A DNA stretch of 64,000 nt, taken from Pseudomonas fulva (GTDB taxonomy: Bacteria > Pseudomonadota > Gammaproteobacteria > Pseudomonadales > Pseudomonadaceae). A program made the translations under genes and the position numbers. Each line of letters starts with the position of its first letter. Position 1 is the stretch's first letter. Positions 8,911 to 17,429 of this stretch are shown piece after piece. The stretch is taken from assembly GCF_015680705.1 (NCBI RefSeq), contig NZ_JADNYP010000014.1, positions 62,001 to 126,000 of the forward strand. The letters run 5' to 3'. The notes under the pieces are model-generated. The model searched no databases. It saw only the letters and a program-made list of their open reading frames with translations, and was not told the DNA's origin.

Positions 8911-9594
8911 TCAAACCCGCTGATCGAGAAGGATGGCTTCGTCAAGGGCGGCCAGCAGCGCCTGACGGACCTTGAGCTTGGTGGTGCGATGGGCGCGCAT
9001 GTTGAGCTTCTTCAGCTCGCGCGCGGCGGCCAGCGCGGTTTCCTGCAACTGCTCGGCCGACACGACCTTGTCCAGGAAACCCGCTTCGCGAGCGGCATGC
9101 GGGTCGAAGATTTCGGCGTTGACCACGGCGCGCTGGAAGGCGGCCGGCTGCAGGCGGTCGCGGGCCAGCTCGATGCCGGCATGATGCATGGTCATGCCGA
9201 TCTGCACTTCGTTGAGGCAGATCTTGTACGGGCCCTCGATGCCGATGCGGTAGTCGCTGGCCAGCAGCAGGAAGGCACCCTTGGCCACCGCATTGCCAGG
9301 GCAGGCCGCGACGATGGGGAAGGGGTGGGCGAGCATGCGACGGGCCAGCGTGGAGCCGGCCGTGACCAGGCTGATCGCTTCCGTGGGCCCGGCGGTCATG
9401 ACCTTCAGGTCGTAACCGCCGGAAAGAATGCCTGGCTGGCCGGTGACGATCACCACCGCGCGCTCCTGCTCGGCGCGGTCGAGCGCGGCATTGAAGGCGG
9501 CGATGAGCGCTGGGGAAATCGCGTTGACCTTGCCATTGTTCAAGGTCAGCAGGGCGATACCGTCGTCGGCGTGGTAGGTGATCAGCTCGGGCAT
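8911..9594 (-). CDS. Crotonase/enoyl-CoA hydratase family protein
   Basis: A 227-residue crotonase-fold protein. The first oxyanion-hole segment is GQPGILSGGYDLKVM and the second is CPGNAVAKGAFLLLASDY, both recognisable. It is about 30 residues shorter than typical enoyl-CoA hydratases, with a compact C-terminus. The paired acid residues of true hydratases are not obvious to me, so it could be an isomerase or another acyl-CoA-modifying member. It is a monocistronic-looking gene on the minus strand. The start MPELITYHADDG fits the family N-terminus. Confidence 0.8.
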   Translation of the reverse strand: MPELITYHADDGIALLTLNNGKVNAISPALIAAFNAALDRAEQERAVVIVTGQPGILSGGYDLKVMTAGPTEAISLVTAGSTLARRMLAHPFPIVAACPGNAVAKGAFLLLASDYRIGIEGPYKICLNEVQIGMTMHHAGIELARDRLQPAAFQRAVVNAEIFDPHAAREAGFLDKVVSAEQLQETALAAARELKKLNMRAHRTTKLKVRQALLAALDEAILLDQRV

Positions 9595-9830
9595 GACAGC
9601 GTCCTTTCGAAAGAGGTGTCGCCGACGTTAACCAGCAGCGCCGGCCAGGTAAAGCGGCAAGACTGACCGGGCGGTCATGGACAGGCCCTCGGAACGGGCG
9701 CGGCCAAAGGGCAGGGGCGCAGGCAGCCTGCCAATCGTGTCCAAGACAGCTTGCAGGATGGCAGGATGGCCTTATTCGGCCACGCTTTTCCGCTACCCGC
9801 TTAAATGCATGAAAATTCTGAAAAAAACGC

Positions 9831-9859
9831 TTGCCATCGATTGGCTCTTCGACTAAATT
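9831..9859 (+). promoter_or_regulatory. Sigma-70 promoter of tRNA-Ser
   Basis: The -35 box TTGCCA (9831-9836) and -10 box TAAATT (9854-9859) are separated by 17 nt and followed by a GC-rich discriminator. That is typical of stable RNA promoters under stringent control. The transcript would start near 9866, about 30 nt before the tRNA. Confidence 0.65.
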
Positions 9860-9896
9860 AGCGCGCCTCGACGGGCTGAATGGCTTGGAGAGAAAC

Positions 9897-9986
9897 GGTG
9901 AAGTGTCCGAGTGGTCGAAGGAGCACGCCTGGAAAGTGTGTATACGGGAAACCGTATCAAGGGTTCAAATCCCTTCTTCACCGCCA
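9897..9986 (+). tRNA. tRNA-Ser (GGA)
   Basis: A 90-nt class II tRNA with encoded CCA. The acceptor stem is GGTGAAG/CTTCACC. The anticodon is GGA within CTGGAAA. There is a long variable arm (TATACGGG/CCGTATC region), and the T-arm is GGGTTCAAATCCC. It decodes UCC/UCU. A strong terminator follows. Confidence 0.95.
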
Positions 9987-9993
9987 CATTCTG

Positions 9994-10030
9994 AAAAGCC
10001 CCTGGAAGCGAAGGTTTCCAGGGGCTTTTT
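9994..10030 (+). terminator. Terminator of tRNA-Ser
   Basis: AGCCCCTGGAA pairs with TTCCAGGGGCT around a short loop and is followed by a T run. It is a textbook intrinsic terminator, 8 nt after the tRNA. Confidence 0.9.
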
Positions 10031-10400
10031 GCATTTGCTGGGTCGATGACTACTACCGGACGTCGAGGTCGCAGCGATGGCTCGCAACGCGGGTCCAAAT
10101 CTGCCAGCCGACCACTGCTCCATTCCCCTGGCGTGGCCCGCGCACGGACGATCGTCTTACCACCGGTCAGGTTCTGAGGCCGCTGCGCGCCTTATCGCGG
10201 CACTGCGACCGCCACACCCAGCAGACACCCGCCGATGGTGCTGGAAGCACCCGCGCGTAGGTGTGCGACATCACGCCAATAGCGCTTGTCGACAGGTTGC
10301 CGATACTCACGCGCGCGGGCCGGCGGCACCTGCGCTCGGGTATGCGCGCTGGAGCGAATCCGGGCGTGGTGTGCGCCAGCACCGCGCGAGGTGCGCAGGC
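10031..10400. other. Gene-free stretch between the tRNA-Ser terminator and the MFS gene
   Basis: About 370 nt with no frame resembling a known protein, no convincing ribosome site and no clear RNA signature. Short open frames occur in several frames, as expected at this G+C. Nothing further can be supported. Confidence 0.5.
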
Positions 10401-11594
10401 TCAGGCGGCTGCATGGGCGCGCGATTTGCCCAGCCATGTGCTAACTCCCCAGACCAGCAGGGCCAGCGTGGCGATCGCCAGCCCAGCGGCCACGATGCCC
10501 ATCCAGCCCTGATGCTGGTAGAGCTGGGTGCCCAGCAGCGAGCCGAACGCGCCGCCGATGAAGTAGCAGGTGATATAGCCGGCATTGAGGCGGTTGCGAG
10601 CCTCTGGACGCAGGGCGATCACTGCGTTCTGGTTGCCCACATGAACCAGTTGCACGGCCAGGTCGAGCAGCAGGACGCCGACCAGCAAGGCAGTCAGCGA
10701 ACGCTCGGCGAACGCCAGCGCCAACCATGAAAGCAGCTGGATGGCCAGACCGACCGTGGTGCCCAGCGCCCCCTTGCCACGGTCCGCGAGCCGACCGGCC
10801 CAGTTGGCCGCCAGCGCGCCCGCGGCGCCGGCCAGGCCGAACAGGCCGATGACCGAATCCGGATAGTTGTACGGGTCGCGAGCCAACAGGAACGCCAGGG
10901 GCGTCCAGAACAACGCGAACAGGCTGAAGGACAGCAGGCCCAGCAGCGAGCGCAGGCGCAGTACCGGTTCTTCGGCAAACAGTCGGAATACCGAGCCGAT
11001 CAGTGCCAGGTAGCCGAGACCGGCGTGGGCGTGGTGCCTGGGCAGGCTGCGGTACAGGGCGATGGCGCACAGCGCCATCAACGCCGCCGCCAGGCAGTAG
11101 ATGCTGCGCCAGCCGCCCAGCTCGGCCATGAACCCGGCAGCGGTGCGCGCCAGCAGGATTCCCAACAGCAGGCCGCTCATCAGCGTGCCAACCGCCCGCC
11201 CGCGTTGCTGCGGTGCGCTGAGCGTGGCCGCCATCGGTACCAGCACTTGCGCCACCACCGAGAACATGCCGGTCAGCGCGGTACCGACGATCAGCCAGGG
11301 CAGGCTGCTGGCACTTGCGCTGATCAGCAGGCCCAGGGTAGCCACGCCGACCATGACGACGATCAGCCGACGTTGCTCGAACAGGTCCCCCAGCGGCGCC
11401 AGCAGCACCAGGCCGACGCCGTAGCTCAGTTGCGCGGCGATGACGATGGCTCCGGCGCTGGCCATGCTCACCCCGAAATGCTCGGCGATGCTGTGTAGCA
11501 GCGGCTGTGCGTAATAGTTGCTGGCCACGGCCAGGCCGGTTGCGGTGGCCATGAGCAGGATCAAGGCGCGGCTCAAAGAAGGCGAGGTGTGCAT
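10401..11594 (-). CDS. MFS transporter
   Basis: A 397-residue major facilitator with about 12 transmembrane helices. The start MHTSPSLSRALILLM leads into the first helix with NYYAQPLL, and the loop 2-3 motif reads APLGDLFEQRRL, a variant of MFS motif A. It belongs to the drug/sugar-efflux-like group whose first helix carries NYYAQPLL, often annotated as YgaY/YnfM-type exporters. The start at 11594 is preferred because the 25 upstream in-frame residues do not look like the family. The substrate is unknown. Confidence 0.85.
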   Translation of the reverse strand: MHTSPSLSRALILLMATATGLAVASNYYAQPLLHSIAEHFGVSMASAGAIVIAAQLSYGVGLVLLAPLGDLFEQRRLIVVMVGVATLGLLISASASSLPWLIVGTALTGMFSVVAQVLVPMAATLSAPQQRGRAVGTLMSGLLLGILLARTAAGFMAELGGWRSIYCLAAALMALCAIALYRSLPRHHAHAGLGYLALIGSVFRLFAEEPVLRLRSLLGLLSFSLFALFWTPLAFLLARDPYNYPDSVIGLFGLAGAAGALAANWAGRLADRGKGALGTTVGLAIQLLSWLALAFAERSLTALLVGVLLLDLAVQLVHVGNQNAVIALRPEARNRLNAGYITCYFIGGAFGSLLGTQLYQHQGWMGIVAAGLAIATLALLVWGVSTWLGKSRAHAAA

Positions 11595-11686
11595 GGTGTG
11601 TCTCGTCGCAAGGCAGAATGGAAGCGGGTCGTGCGTGGGCGCACGGCCTGATGATGGATGCAGATCCACACGGGAGGTTCGCCGGT

Positions 11687-12169
11687 TCAGGTCACTTCGA
11701 CCAGCACCAGGGTCTGTGCGGCAGCCTCGAGCACGAGATGAATCTCGTCATCGATACGCTTGCCGAGCAACTGCCGGCCCAGTGGCGAGCGCGGGGTGAT
11801 CACCATGACCGACTGGTCCGCGAGCGGGATCTTCAGCCCGGCGCCTTCGGGCCCCAGGAAGAACGGGCGCAGCTCGCCTCGTTCGTCCTCGAGCGTGACC
11901 AGGTTGCTGACCCGAACGCCCAGCGCCGGATCGTAGTCGCGCAGCAGCAGCTGCCGGTAGGCCTGCAGGGCCTGGCGGATCTCGGCGGTACGTCGAGCCT
12001 GGCCGGTGGCCAGGTAGGAGGCTTCGAGACTGAGTGTGTCGTACTTGTTCTCGGCGATGTTCTCTTCGGCGGTCGCGGCCTCGTAGGCGGCCTGGGCCGC
12101 GCGCTCGAGGACCTGCATGTCGTGCTCGAGCAAGGCGATGATGCGCTGCAGCAGCTGCGGCTTGTCCAT
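11687..12169 (-). CDS. GreA/GreB-family transcription elongation factor-like protein
   Basis: A 160-residue Gre-type protein. An N-terminal antiparallel coiled coil (about residues 1-75) is followed by an FKBP-like C-terminal domain containing ITPRSPLGRQLLGKRIDDEI, the region that binds RNA polymerase beta-prime. Canonical GreA carries an acidic tip, DLKENAEY. Here the matching stretch is TLSLEASY, so one acidic residue is not where expected. It may be a regulatory Gre paralog rather than a full cleavage factor (inference). It begins 2 nt after the upstream small membrane protein gene, indicating translational coupling. Confidence 0.8.
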   Translation of the reverse strand: MDKPQLLQRIIALLEHDMQVLERAAQAAYEAATAEENIAENKYDTLSLEASYLATGQARRTAEIRQALQAYRQLLLRDYDPALGVRVSNLVTLEDERGELRPFFLGPEGAGLKIPLADQSVMVITPRSPLGRQLLGKRIDDEIHLVLEAAAQTLVLVEVT

Positions 12170-12171
12170 GG

Positions 12172-12549
12172 TCAGTAGCAGAACTCCTGCACGTGGGCCT
12201 GGCTCTTGGCGGTCGGCGCGGTGCGGTTCTGCTGCATCCAGAACTGACAGCGCGGGCTGTTCAGGTTGCGTGGGCTGCCGTCCGGAGCCTGCGCGGCCTG
12301 CTGTTCGTGCAGGATCTGCTGGTAGCGCTCGAACATGCGTTGCTGGGCATCGTCGGCCTGGGCTGCCTGTGCAGGCGGCGCGGCTGGAGCCAGGGCCTGG
12401 GCCAGTGGCTGCAGCTGCTGCGGCCACAGCTGCCAGGCGAGCCAGGCGCTCAGGGCAATGGCCAAGGCGCCCAGCCACAGGCCCAGGGCGATGCACAGCA
12501 CCAGTCGCAACGGGGTAAGGGTCATGCTCGGTTCACGCTCTCGGGCCAT
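12172..12549 (-). CDS. Small single-pass membrane protein of unknown function
   Basis: 125 residues. A hydrophobic helix lies at about residues 13-40 (LVLCIALGLWLGALAIALS), followed by an Ala/Gln/Pro-rich linker and a C-terminal segment with two cysteines (CQFW and the terminal CY). AGGAG lies 6 nt before the start at 12549, supporting it over the downstream Met. It is the first gene of a two-gene unit with the Gre-like factor. I do not recognise a named family. Confidence 0.7.
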   Translation of the reverse strand: MAREREPSMTLTPLRLVLCIALGLWLGALAIALSAWLAWQLWPQQLQPLAQALAPAAPPAQAAQADDAQQRMFERYQQILHEQQAAQAPDGSPRNLNSPRCQFWMQQNRTAPTAKSQAHVQEFCY

Positions 12550-12679
12550 GGCAGGCTCCTGGCTGGACGACGAAGGAGCGATTGTCGCATGGCCGGCCCC
12601 GGCTTTTCACCGCCGACCCTTTTGCCGGCACCGTTTTATCCGCAGAATCAGCGCTTTGGCCCGATGAAAGGGGACAGCC

Positions 12680-13813
12680 ATGAACAGTACCTGGGACATC
12701 TTCTGCCGGGTCGTGGACAACTTCGGCGACATCGGCGTCACCTGGCGTCTTGCCCGCCAGCTGGCGAACGAGCATGCGCTACAGGTGCGCCTGTGGGTCG
12801 ACGAACCTGCTGCCTTTGCCCGGCTGTGCCCGCTGGCCGACCCCATGGCCGCGTGTCAGTCGCTCGAAGGCGTGGAGGTGCGTCATTGGCAGCAACCCTG
12901 GCGGGCGAGCGAGGTGGCGGACGTGGTCGTCGCGGCCTTCGGCTGTCGGCTGCCGGAGGAGTACCTGGCCGTCATGGCCAGGCGTGCGACGCCAGTGCTG
13001 TGGCTCAACCTCGAATACCTCAGTGCCGAAGCCTGGGTCGCCGGCTGCCACGGGCTCCCGTCGCCCCAGGCCAACGGCTTGCGCACGATCTTCTTCTTCC
13101 CCGGCTTCACGGAGGGAACCGGCGGCCTGTTGCGCGAGGCCGGCCTGTTCCAGCGCCGCGCGCCCTTGCGCCAGGACCCGGCGGCTCGCCAGGCGTTCCT
13201 GGCCGGGCTTGGAGTGCAGGTGGCGGCACAGGCCCGGCTGATTTCGCTGTTCGCCTACGAAAACCCGCGCCTGGGCGACTGGTTGCAGGCTCTGGCCGAC
13301 GACGACCAGCCGAGCCATGTGCTGGTACCGGAGGGGCGCGTCCTGACCGACCTGCGCGCCTGGTTGGACGAACCTGCGCTTGCCGTCGGCGAGCTGCGCC
13401 GGCGCGGCGGCCTGACCGTCCAGGTGCTGCCGTTCCTGAGCCAGGATGACTATGACCGCCTGCTCTGGAGCTGCGATTTCAACGCCGTGCGCGGGGAAGA
13501 CTCCTTCGTGCGGGCGCAGTGGGCAGGGCAACCGATGCTCTGGCATATCTATGTGCAAGACGAGAACGCCCACCTGGACAAGCTCGAAGCCTTCCTGACG
13601 CTGTATTGCCAAGGCCTCTCGGCTTGTGCCGCGGCTGCCTTGCGCCTGCTGTGGCGAGCTTGGAACATGGACCTGGACATGTGCCAGGCGTGGCGCCAGG
13701 TCACCTCCCACTGGCAAGAGCTGCAGCGGCACGCCGACGCCTGGAGCGCCAGGCAGGCCGCCCGGCCGGACCTTGCCACGGCGCTGGTGCAGTTTTACCG
13801 AAATTGGATATGA
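12680..13813 (+). CDS. earP: EF-P arginine rhamnosyltransferase EarP
   Basis: A 377-residue inverting glycosyltransferase (GT-B fold, GT104). It attaches rhamnose from dTDP-beta-L-rhamnose to an arginine of elongation factor P. The N-terminus WDIFCRVVDNFGDIGVTWRLA is diagnostic and carries the catalytic aspartate. The C-terminal half has DYDRLLWSCDFNAVRGEDSF, the nucleotide-sugar-binding region typical of EarP. The gene directly precedes efp (49-nt gap), the conserved arrangement. It lies divergent from the small membrane protein/Gre pair. Confidence 0.95.
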   Translation: MNSTWDIFCRVVDNFGDIGVTWRLARQLANEHALQVRLWVDEPAAFARLCPLADPMAACQSLEGVEVRHWQQPWRASEVADVVVAAFGCRLPEEYLAVMARRATPVLWLNLEYLSAEAWVAGCHGLPSPQANGLRTIFFFPGFTEGTGGLLREAGLFQRRAPLRQDPAARQAFLAGLGVQVAAQARLISLFAYENPRLGDWLQALADDDQPSHVLVPEGRVLTDLRAWLDEPALAVGELRRRGGLTVQVLPFLSQDDYDRLLWSCDFNAVRGEDSFVRAQWAGQPMLWHIYVQDENAHLDKLEAFLTLYCQGLSACAAAALRLLWRAWNMDLDMCQAWRQVTSHWQELQRHADAWSARQAARPDLATALVQFYRNWI

Positions 13814-13862
13814 TACGCGGCCTCGATTTTTCATAAATCCATCCAGATTCGGATATTTCGTA

Positions 13863-14432
13863 ATGAAAACTGGTAAAGAACTGAAACCCGGTACCGTACT
13901 GCGGATCGACAACGACCCGTGGCTGGTACAGAAAGCCGAATTCACCAAGTCCGGTCGCAACAGCGCGATCATGAAGACCAAGCTGAAGAACCTGCTGACC
14001 GGCTACAAGACCGAAACCGTCTACTTCGCCGACGACAAGCTGGACGACGTGATCCTCGACCGCAAGGAAGTGACCCTGTCCTTCATCAGCGGCGACGCAT
14101 ACACCTTCATGGACACCACCGACTACACCATGTACGAGCTGAACGCCGAGGACATCGACGCCGTTCTGCCGTACATCGAGGAAGGCATGCAGGACGTCTG
14201 CGCCCTGACCATGTACGAAGAGAAGGTCGTTTCCGTCGAGCTGCCGACCACCATCAGCCGCCAGGTCACCTACACCGAGAACGCCGCGCGTGGCGACACT
14301 TCGGGCAAGGTCATGAAGCCGGCCAAGCTGGCCAACGGCACCGAAGTGCAGGTTGCCGACTTCATCGAGATCGACGAGTGGATCGACATCGATACCCGTG
14401 ATGGCAGCTTCAAGGGCCGCTCCAAGAAGTAA
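13863..14432 (+). CDS. efp: Elongation factor P
   Basis: 189 residues, three beta-barrel domains, the usual length. EF-P rescues ribosomes stalled at polyproline stretches. The modified loop reads KSGRNS with arginine at position 32, the residue rhamnosylated by EarP, in place of the lysine that is beta-lysylated in E. coli. The C-terminus WIDIDTRDGSFKGRSKK is conserved. The start MKTGKELKPG at 13863 matches the family; there is only a weak ribosome site. A terminator follows. Confidence 0.97.
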   Translation: MKTGKELKPGTVLRIDNDPWLVQKAEFTKSGRNSAIMKTKLKNLLTGYKTETVYFADDKLDDVILDRKEVTLSFISGDAYTFMDTTDYTMYELNAEDIDAVLPYIEEGMQDVCALTMYEEKVVSVELPTTISRQVTYTENAARGDTSGKVMKPAKLANGTEVQVADFIEIDEWIDIDTRDGSFKGRSKK

Positions 14433-14454
14433 GCGCTTCTTGCAGCCCTGCAAA

Positions 14455-14484
14455 GGAACCCGGCCTCGGCCGGGTTCTTTTTTT
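14455..14484 (+). terminator. Terminator of efp
   Basis: AACCCGGCC pairs with GGCCGGGTT and is followed by a run of T. It lies about 25 nt after the efp stop. Confidence 0.9.
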
Positions 14485-14494
14485 GGAGCACTGT

Positions 14495-14580
14495 CCAAGC
14501 CACAAGCCACAAGCTGTACGGTGAACCCTCACGTTCAGGTGATCTGCTTGTTTGCAGTTTGCAGTTTGCAGCTCGCCGCC
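14495..14580. repeat. AAGC-rich intergenic repeat, copy B
   Basis: CAAGCCACAAGCCACAAGC at the left and a TTTGCAG triple tandem ending in GCAGCTCGCC at the right resemble the arms of copies A and C, but pairing is degraded. It lies between the efp terminator and benE. Confidence 0.45.
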
Positions 14581-14589
14581 CCGACAGCT

Positions 14590-15774
14590 TCAGCGGCGTT
14601 CGAGGATCAGCAAGGTCAGTACCCCCGCGACGATGCCCCAGAACGCCGAGCCGATCGAGAACAGCGTCAGGCCCGAGGCCGTGACCATGAAGGTGATCAA
14701 GGCCGCTTCGCGTTCACGCGCTTCGGCCATCGCCACGCTCAGGCCGTTCATGATCGAACCGAACAGTGCCAGGGCGGCGATGGACAGCACCAGCTCCTTG
14801 GGCAACGCCGCGAACAGCGCGGCGAGGGTGGCGCCGAACACGCCGGCCACGGCATAGAAGATCCCGCACCAGACAGCGGCGGTGTAGCGCTTGGCCGGGT
14901 CTTCGTGGGCGTGCGGGCCGGTGCAAATGGCCGCGCTGATGGCTGCCAGGTTGATGCCGTGGGCGCCGAACGGTGCCAGCAGCAGCGAGGCCAGGCCGGT
15001 CACGCTGATCAAGGGCGAGGCCGGCACCTGATAGCCGTCGGCACGCAGCACGGCCACCCCTGGCATGTTCTGCGAGGTCATCGCCACCACGAACAACGGG
15101 ATGCCGATGCTGATGGTCGCAGCCAGGGAAAAGCTCGGCGTGGTCCAGACCGGCCGGGCCAGCTCCAGGCTGAAGCCGCTGAAGTCCAGCAAGCCCAGGC
15201 CCGCCGAGAGCAGCGTGCCGACCATCAGCGCGGCCAGCACGCAGTAGCGGGGCGACAGGCGCTTGACCAGCAGGTAGCTGAAGAACATGCCGAGCACCAG
15301 CAGGGTGCGGTGCTGGGCGGCGACGAAGATCTCGCTGCCGATCTTGAACAGGATGCCGGCCAGCAGCGCCGAGGCCAGCGAGGCGGGGATGCGCCGCACC
15401 AGGCGTTCGAAGCTGCCAGTCAGGCCGCAGACGAGCACCAGCAGGGCGCAGGTGAGGTAGGCTCCGATGGCTTCCCCGTAGCTAACACCGCCAAGGCTGG
15501 TGATCAGCAGCGCCGCGCCAGGGGTCGACCAAGCCACGGTGATGGGCGTGCGATAGCGCAGCGACAGGCCGATGCTGCAGACCGCCATGCCGATCGACAG
15601 CGCCCATATCCAGGACGAGATCTGCCCGCTGCTCAGTCCGGCGGCCTGGCCGGCCTGGAACATCAGAATCAGGGAGCTGGTGTAGCCGGTGAGCATGGCG
15701 ATGAAACCGGCGACCACGGCCGAGGGCGAGGTATCGGCCAGAAGACGCAGGGGCACTGGGGCGGCGTTGTTCAT
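14590..15774 (-). CDS. benE: Benzoate/H+ symporter BenE family protein
   Basis: A 394-residue inner-membrane protein with about 12 hydrophobic segments. It has the BenE-family signatures VAGFIAMLTGYTSSLILMFQ near the N-terminus and VAWSTPGAALLITSLGG at about residues 79-95. Family members import benzoate, but many paralogs sit outside ben clusters and their substrates are unproven. No benzoate catabolic genes are seen here, so the symbol denotes family only. A 16-nt perfect palindrome lies 34 nt upstream of its start. Confidence 0.82.
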   Translation of the reverse strand: MNNAAPVPLRLLADTSPSAVVAGFIAMLTGYTSSLILMFQAGQAAGLSSGQISSWIWALSIGMAVCSIGLSLRYRTPITVAWSTPGAALLITSLGGVSYGEAIGAYLTCALLVLVCGLTGSFERLVRRIPASLASALLAGILFKIGSEIFVAAQHRTLLVLGMFFSYLLVKRLSPRYCVLAALMVGTLLSAGLGLLDFSGFSLELARPVWTTPSFSLAATISIGIPLFVVAMTSQNMPGVAVLRADGYQVPASPLISVTGLASLLLAPFGAHGINLAAISAAICTGPHAHEDPAKRYTAAVWCGIFYAVAGVFGATLAALFAALPKELVLSIAALALFGSIMNGLSVAMAEAREREAALITFMVTASGLTLFSIGSAFWGIVAGVLTLLILERR

Positions 15775-15807
15775 GTGAGCGGGTCCTTTTACGCTGCAAG
15801 CAAGGCT

Positions 15808-15823
15808 GGCAGGTTAACCTGCC
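15808..15823. promoter_or_regulatory. Perfect 16-nt palindrome upstream of benE
   Basis: GGCAGGTTAACCTGCC is fully self-complementary and sits 34 nt before the benE start codon. It could be an operator for an unlinked regulator. There is no T run, so it is not a terminator. Confidence 0.4.
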
Positions 15824-16055
15824 GCTGGCCGGAGCTTGCCATACAGCGATGGCCGCATTGAGCCGTACAGTCGCGCGTGGCTGTCCGCCAACCCGGCCGA
15901 CCGCCAGCCACGCGGACTTTGTACGAAAAGTGCCTGGGCGAGGTCCATGCTGCGTTGAAGAGCAGGCTCGCAATGCTCGACGGTGGATCGCGCTTGCTTG
16001 CCTGTCTTGGCCTTGCCTGATCGCCACGCGGCGACGTTCGCGCAAGCCCCGGCGA

Positions 16056-17429
16056 TCAGCGCATGTCGGGCAGCTTGGCCTCGCTGCGCACGTCGGTCTT
16101 GGCGATCGCCTCGGGCGGCAGGGTGATGCGCTGTTTGCTCAGCAGCTCGCCCATGGTAGCCAGCACGCGATACATCGAGTACTCGCCGGTATAGCGGATC
16201 TCGGTATAGCGGGTGCTGGCGGTGTACAGCTCGTTCTCGCTGTCGAGCACATCGAGCAAGGTCCGCTGGCCGATGCCGAACTGCTCCTGGTAGGCCGCAC
16301 GCACGCGCGTGGTGGTTTCGGCGTATTCGCGCGCGGAGGGCAGCTGCTTGCGCGCGTTGCTCATGGCGTTCCAGGCCAGGGTCAGGTTCTCGTTGAGCTG
16401 GCGCAGAGCGTTGTTGCGGATGTCCAGGGCCTGGTTGATCTTGTGCGCATCGGACTGTCGGCGTGCGCTGTCGCTGCCGCCGCGGAACAGGTTGTAGCTG
16501 AGCTCGACGCCAGCCTGCCAGTCGTTGTCGCTGCGTCCGCGCTCGCCGCCGAGGTTGTTGTTGGCGCCAGTGGCCAGCACGGCGTCAAGGCGTGGGTACA
16601 GGGTCGACTTGGCCACCTTGTACTGCTGCTCGGCGGCATTCACGTCAGCTTGCGCCGACTTCAGGTACGGGTTGCTTTCCAGCAGGCCCTGGCGCGCTTC
16701 TTCCAGGCTGGCCGGCATCTGCACCTGCACGTCCAGCGGTGCTTCGAGCTCATCGGGCATGCGGCCGATGGCGCTGTAGAAGTTGGCCTCGGCATCGGCC
16801 AGGTTGACCTGAGCGGTTTCCAGGTTGTTTTCCGCCAGCGCGCGGCGGGCACGCGACTGGTCCAGGTCGGCGGTGCTACCCACGCCGCGCTCGCTACGCA
16901 GGCCGATCTGGTCATTGACCCGCAGGTGGGCCTGCAGGTTGTTCTCGGCGAGGGTCAACAGCTCGCGGCGCTTGAGGACTTCCAGGTAGACCTCGATGGC
17001 GCGCAGTGCGACATCCTGGGCGACGGCCTGGGTATAGTAGGCACGCGAGGTTGCCACCGCTTCGGTGCGGCCGACTTCGTTGGCCGTGTTGAAGCCGTCG
17101 AACAGCATCTGCCGCAGGCGCAATTCGGCCTGGCGATAATTGAGCGTCTCGGTGGCGCGGCTGGTGGTGCCGTCGGCATTCACCCGGCGCGTGTTGTTGT
17201 TGTCCGAGCGCTGGCGGCCATAGCCGGCGACCAGGTCGACGCTGGGGTAGTAGCCACCGCGGGCGAACTTGACGTCCTCGTCGGCCGACAGTCGGCTGTT
17301 GCGATTGGAACTGACCTCAGGGTGATTGTCCACGGCGTTCTGGATGGCTTCGGCAAGCGACATCGCCTGTGCATTGGCACACGCCATGGCCAACAGGATC
17401 GCACTGGTGATGGGGGTCAAAACGCGCAT
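16056..17429 (-). CDS. TolC-family outer membrane channel, agglutination protein type (LapE/AggA-like)
   Basis: A 457-residue TolC homologue. A signal peptide covers residues 1-22 (cleavage after ANAQA), then two repeats of the outer-membrane efflux domain with coiled-coil helices. Features such as MSLAEAIQNAVDNHPEV and LRQMLFDGFNTANEVGR match the agglutination-protein/LapE group, which exports adhesins through type I secretion systems. No membrane-fusion or ABC partner is adjacent, so the partner is encoded elsewhere. AGGGAGA precedes the start. Confidence 0.85.
   Translation of the reverse strand: MRVLTPITSAILLAMACANAQAMSLAEAIQNAVDNHPEVSSNRNSRLSADEDVKFARGGYYPSVDLVAGYGRQRSDNNNTRRVNADGTTSRATETLNYRQAELRLRQMLFDGFNTANEVGRTEAVATSRAYYTQAVAQDVALRAIEVYLEVLKRRELLTLAENNLQAHLRVNDQIGLRSERGVGSTADLDQSRARRALAENNLETAQVNLADAEANFYSAIGRMPDELEAPLDVQVQMPASLEEARQGLLESNPYLKSAQADVNAAEQQYKVAKSTLYPRLDAVLATGANNNLGGERGRSDNDWQAGVELSYNLFRGGSDSARRQSDAHKINQALDIRNNALRQLNENLTLAWNAMSNARKQLPSAREYAETTTRVRAAYQEQFGIGQRTLLDVLDSENELYTASTRYTEIRYTGEYSMYRVLATMGELLSKQRITLPPEAIAKTDVRSEAKLPDMR

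Noticed and set aside
10031..10400. Several short open frames around 10.1-10.4 kb
   Set aside because: They overlap each other on both strands, show no family features and have no ribosome sites.
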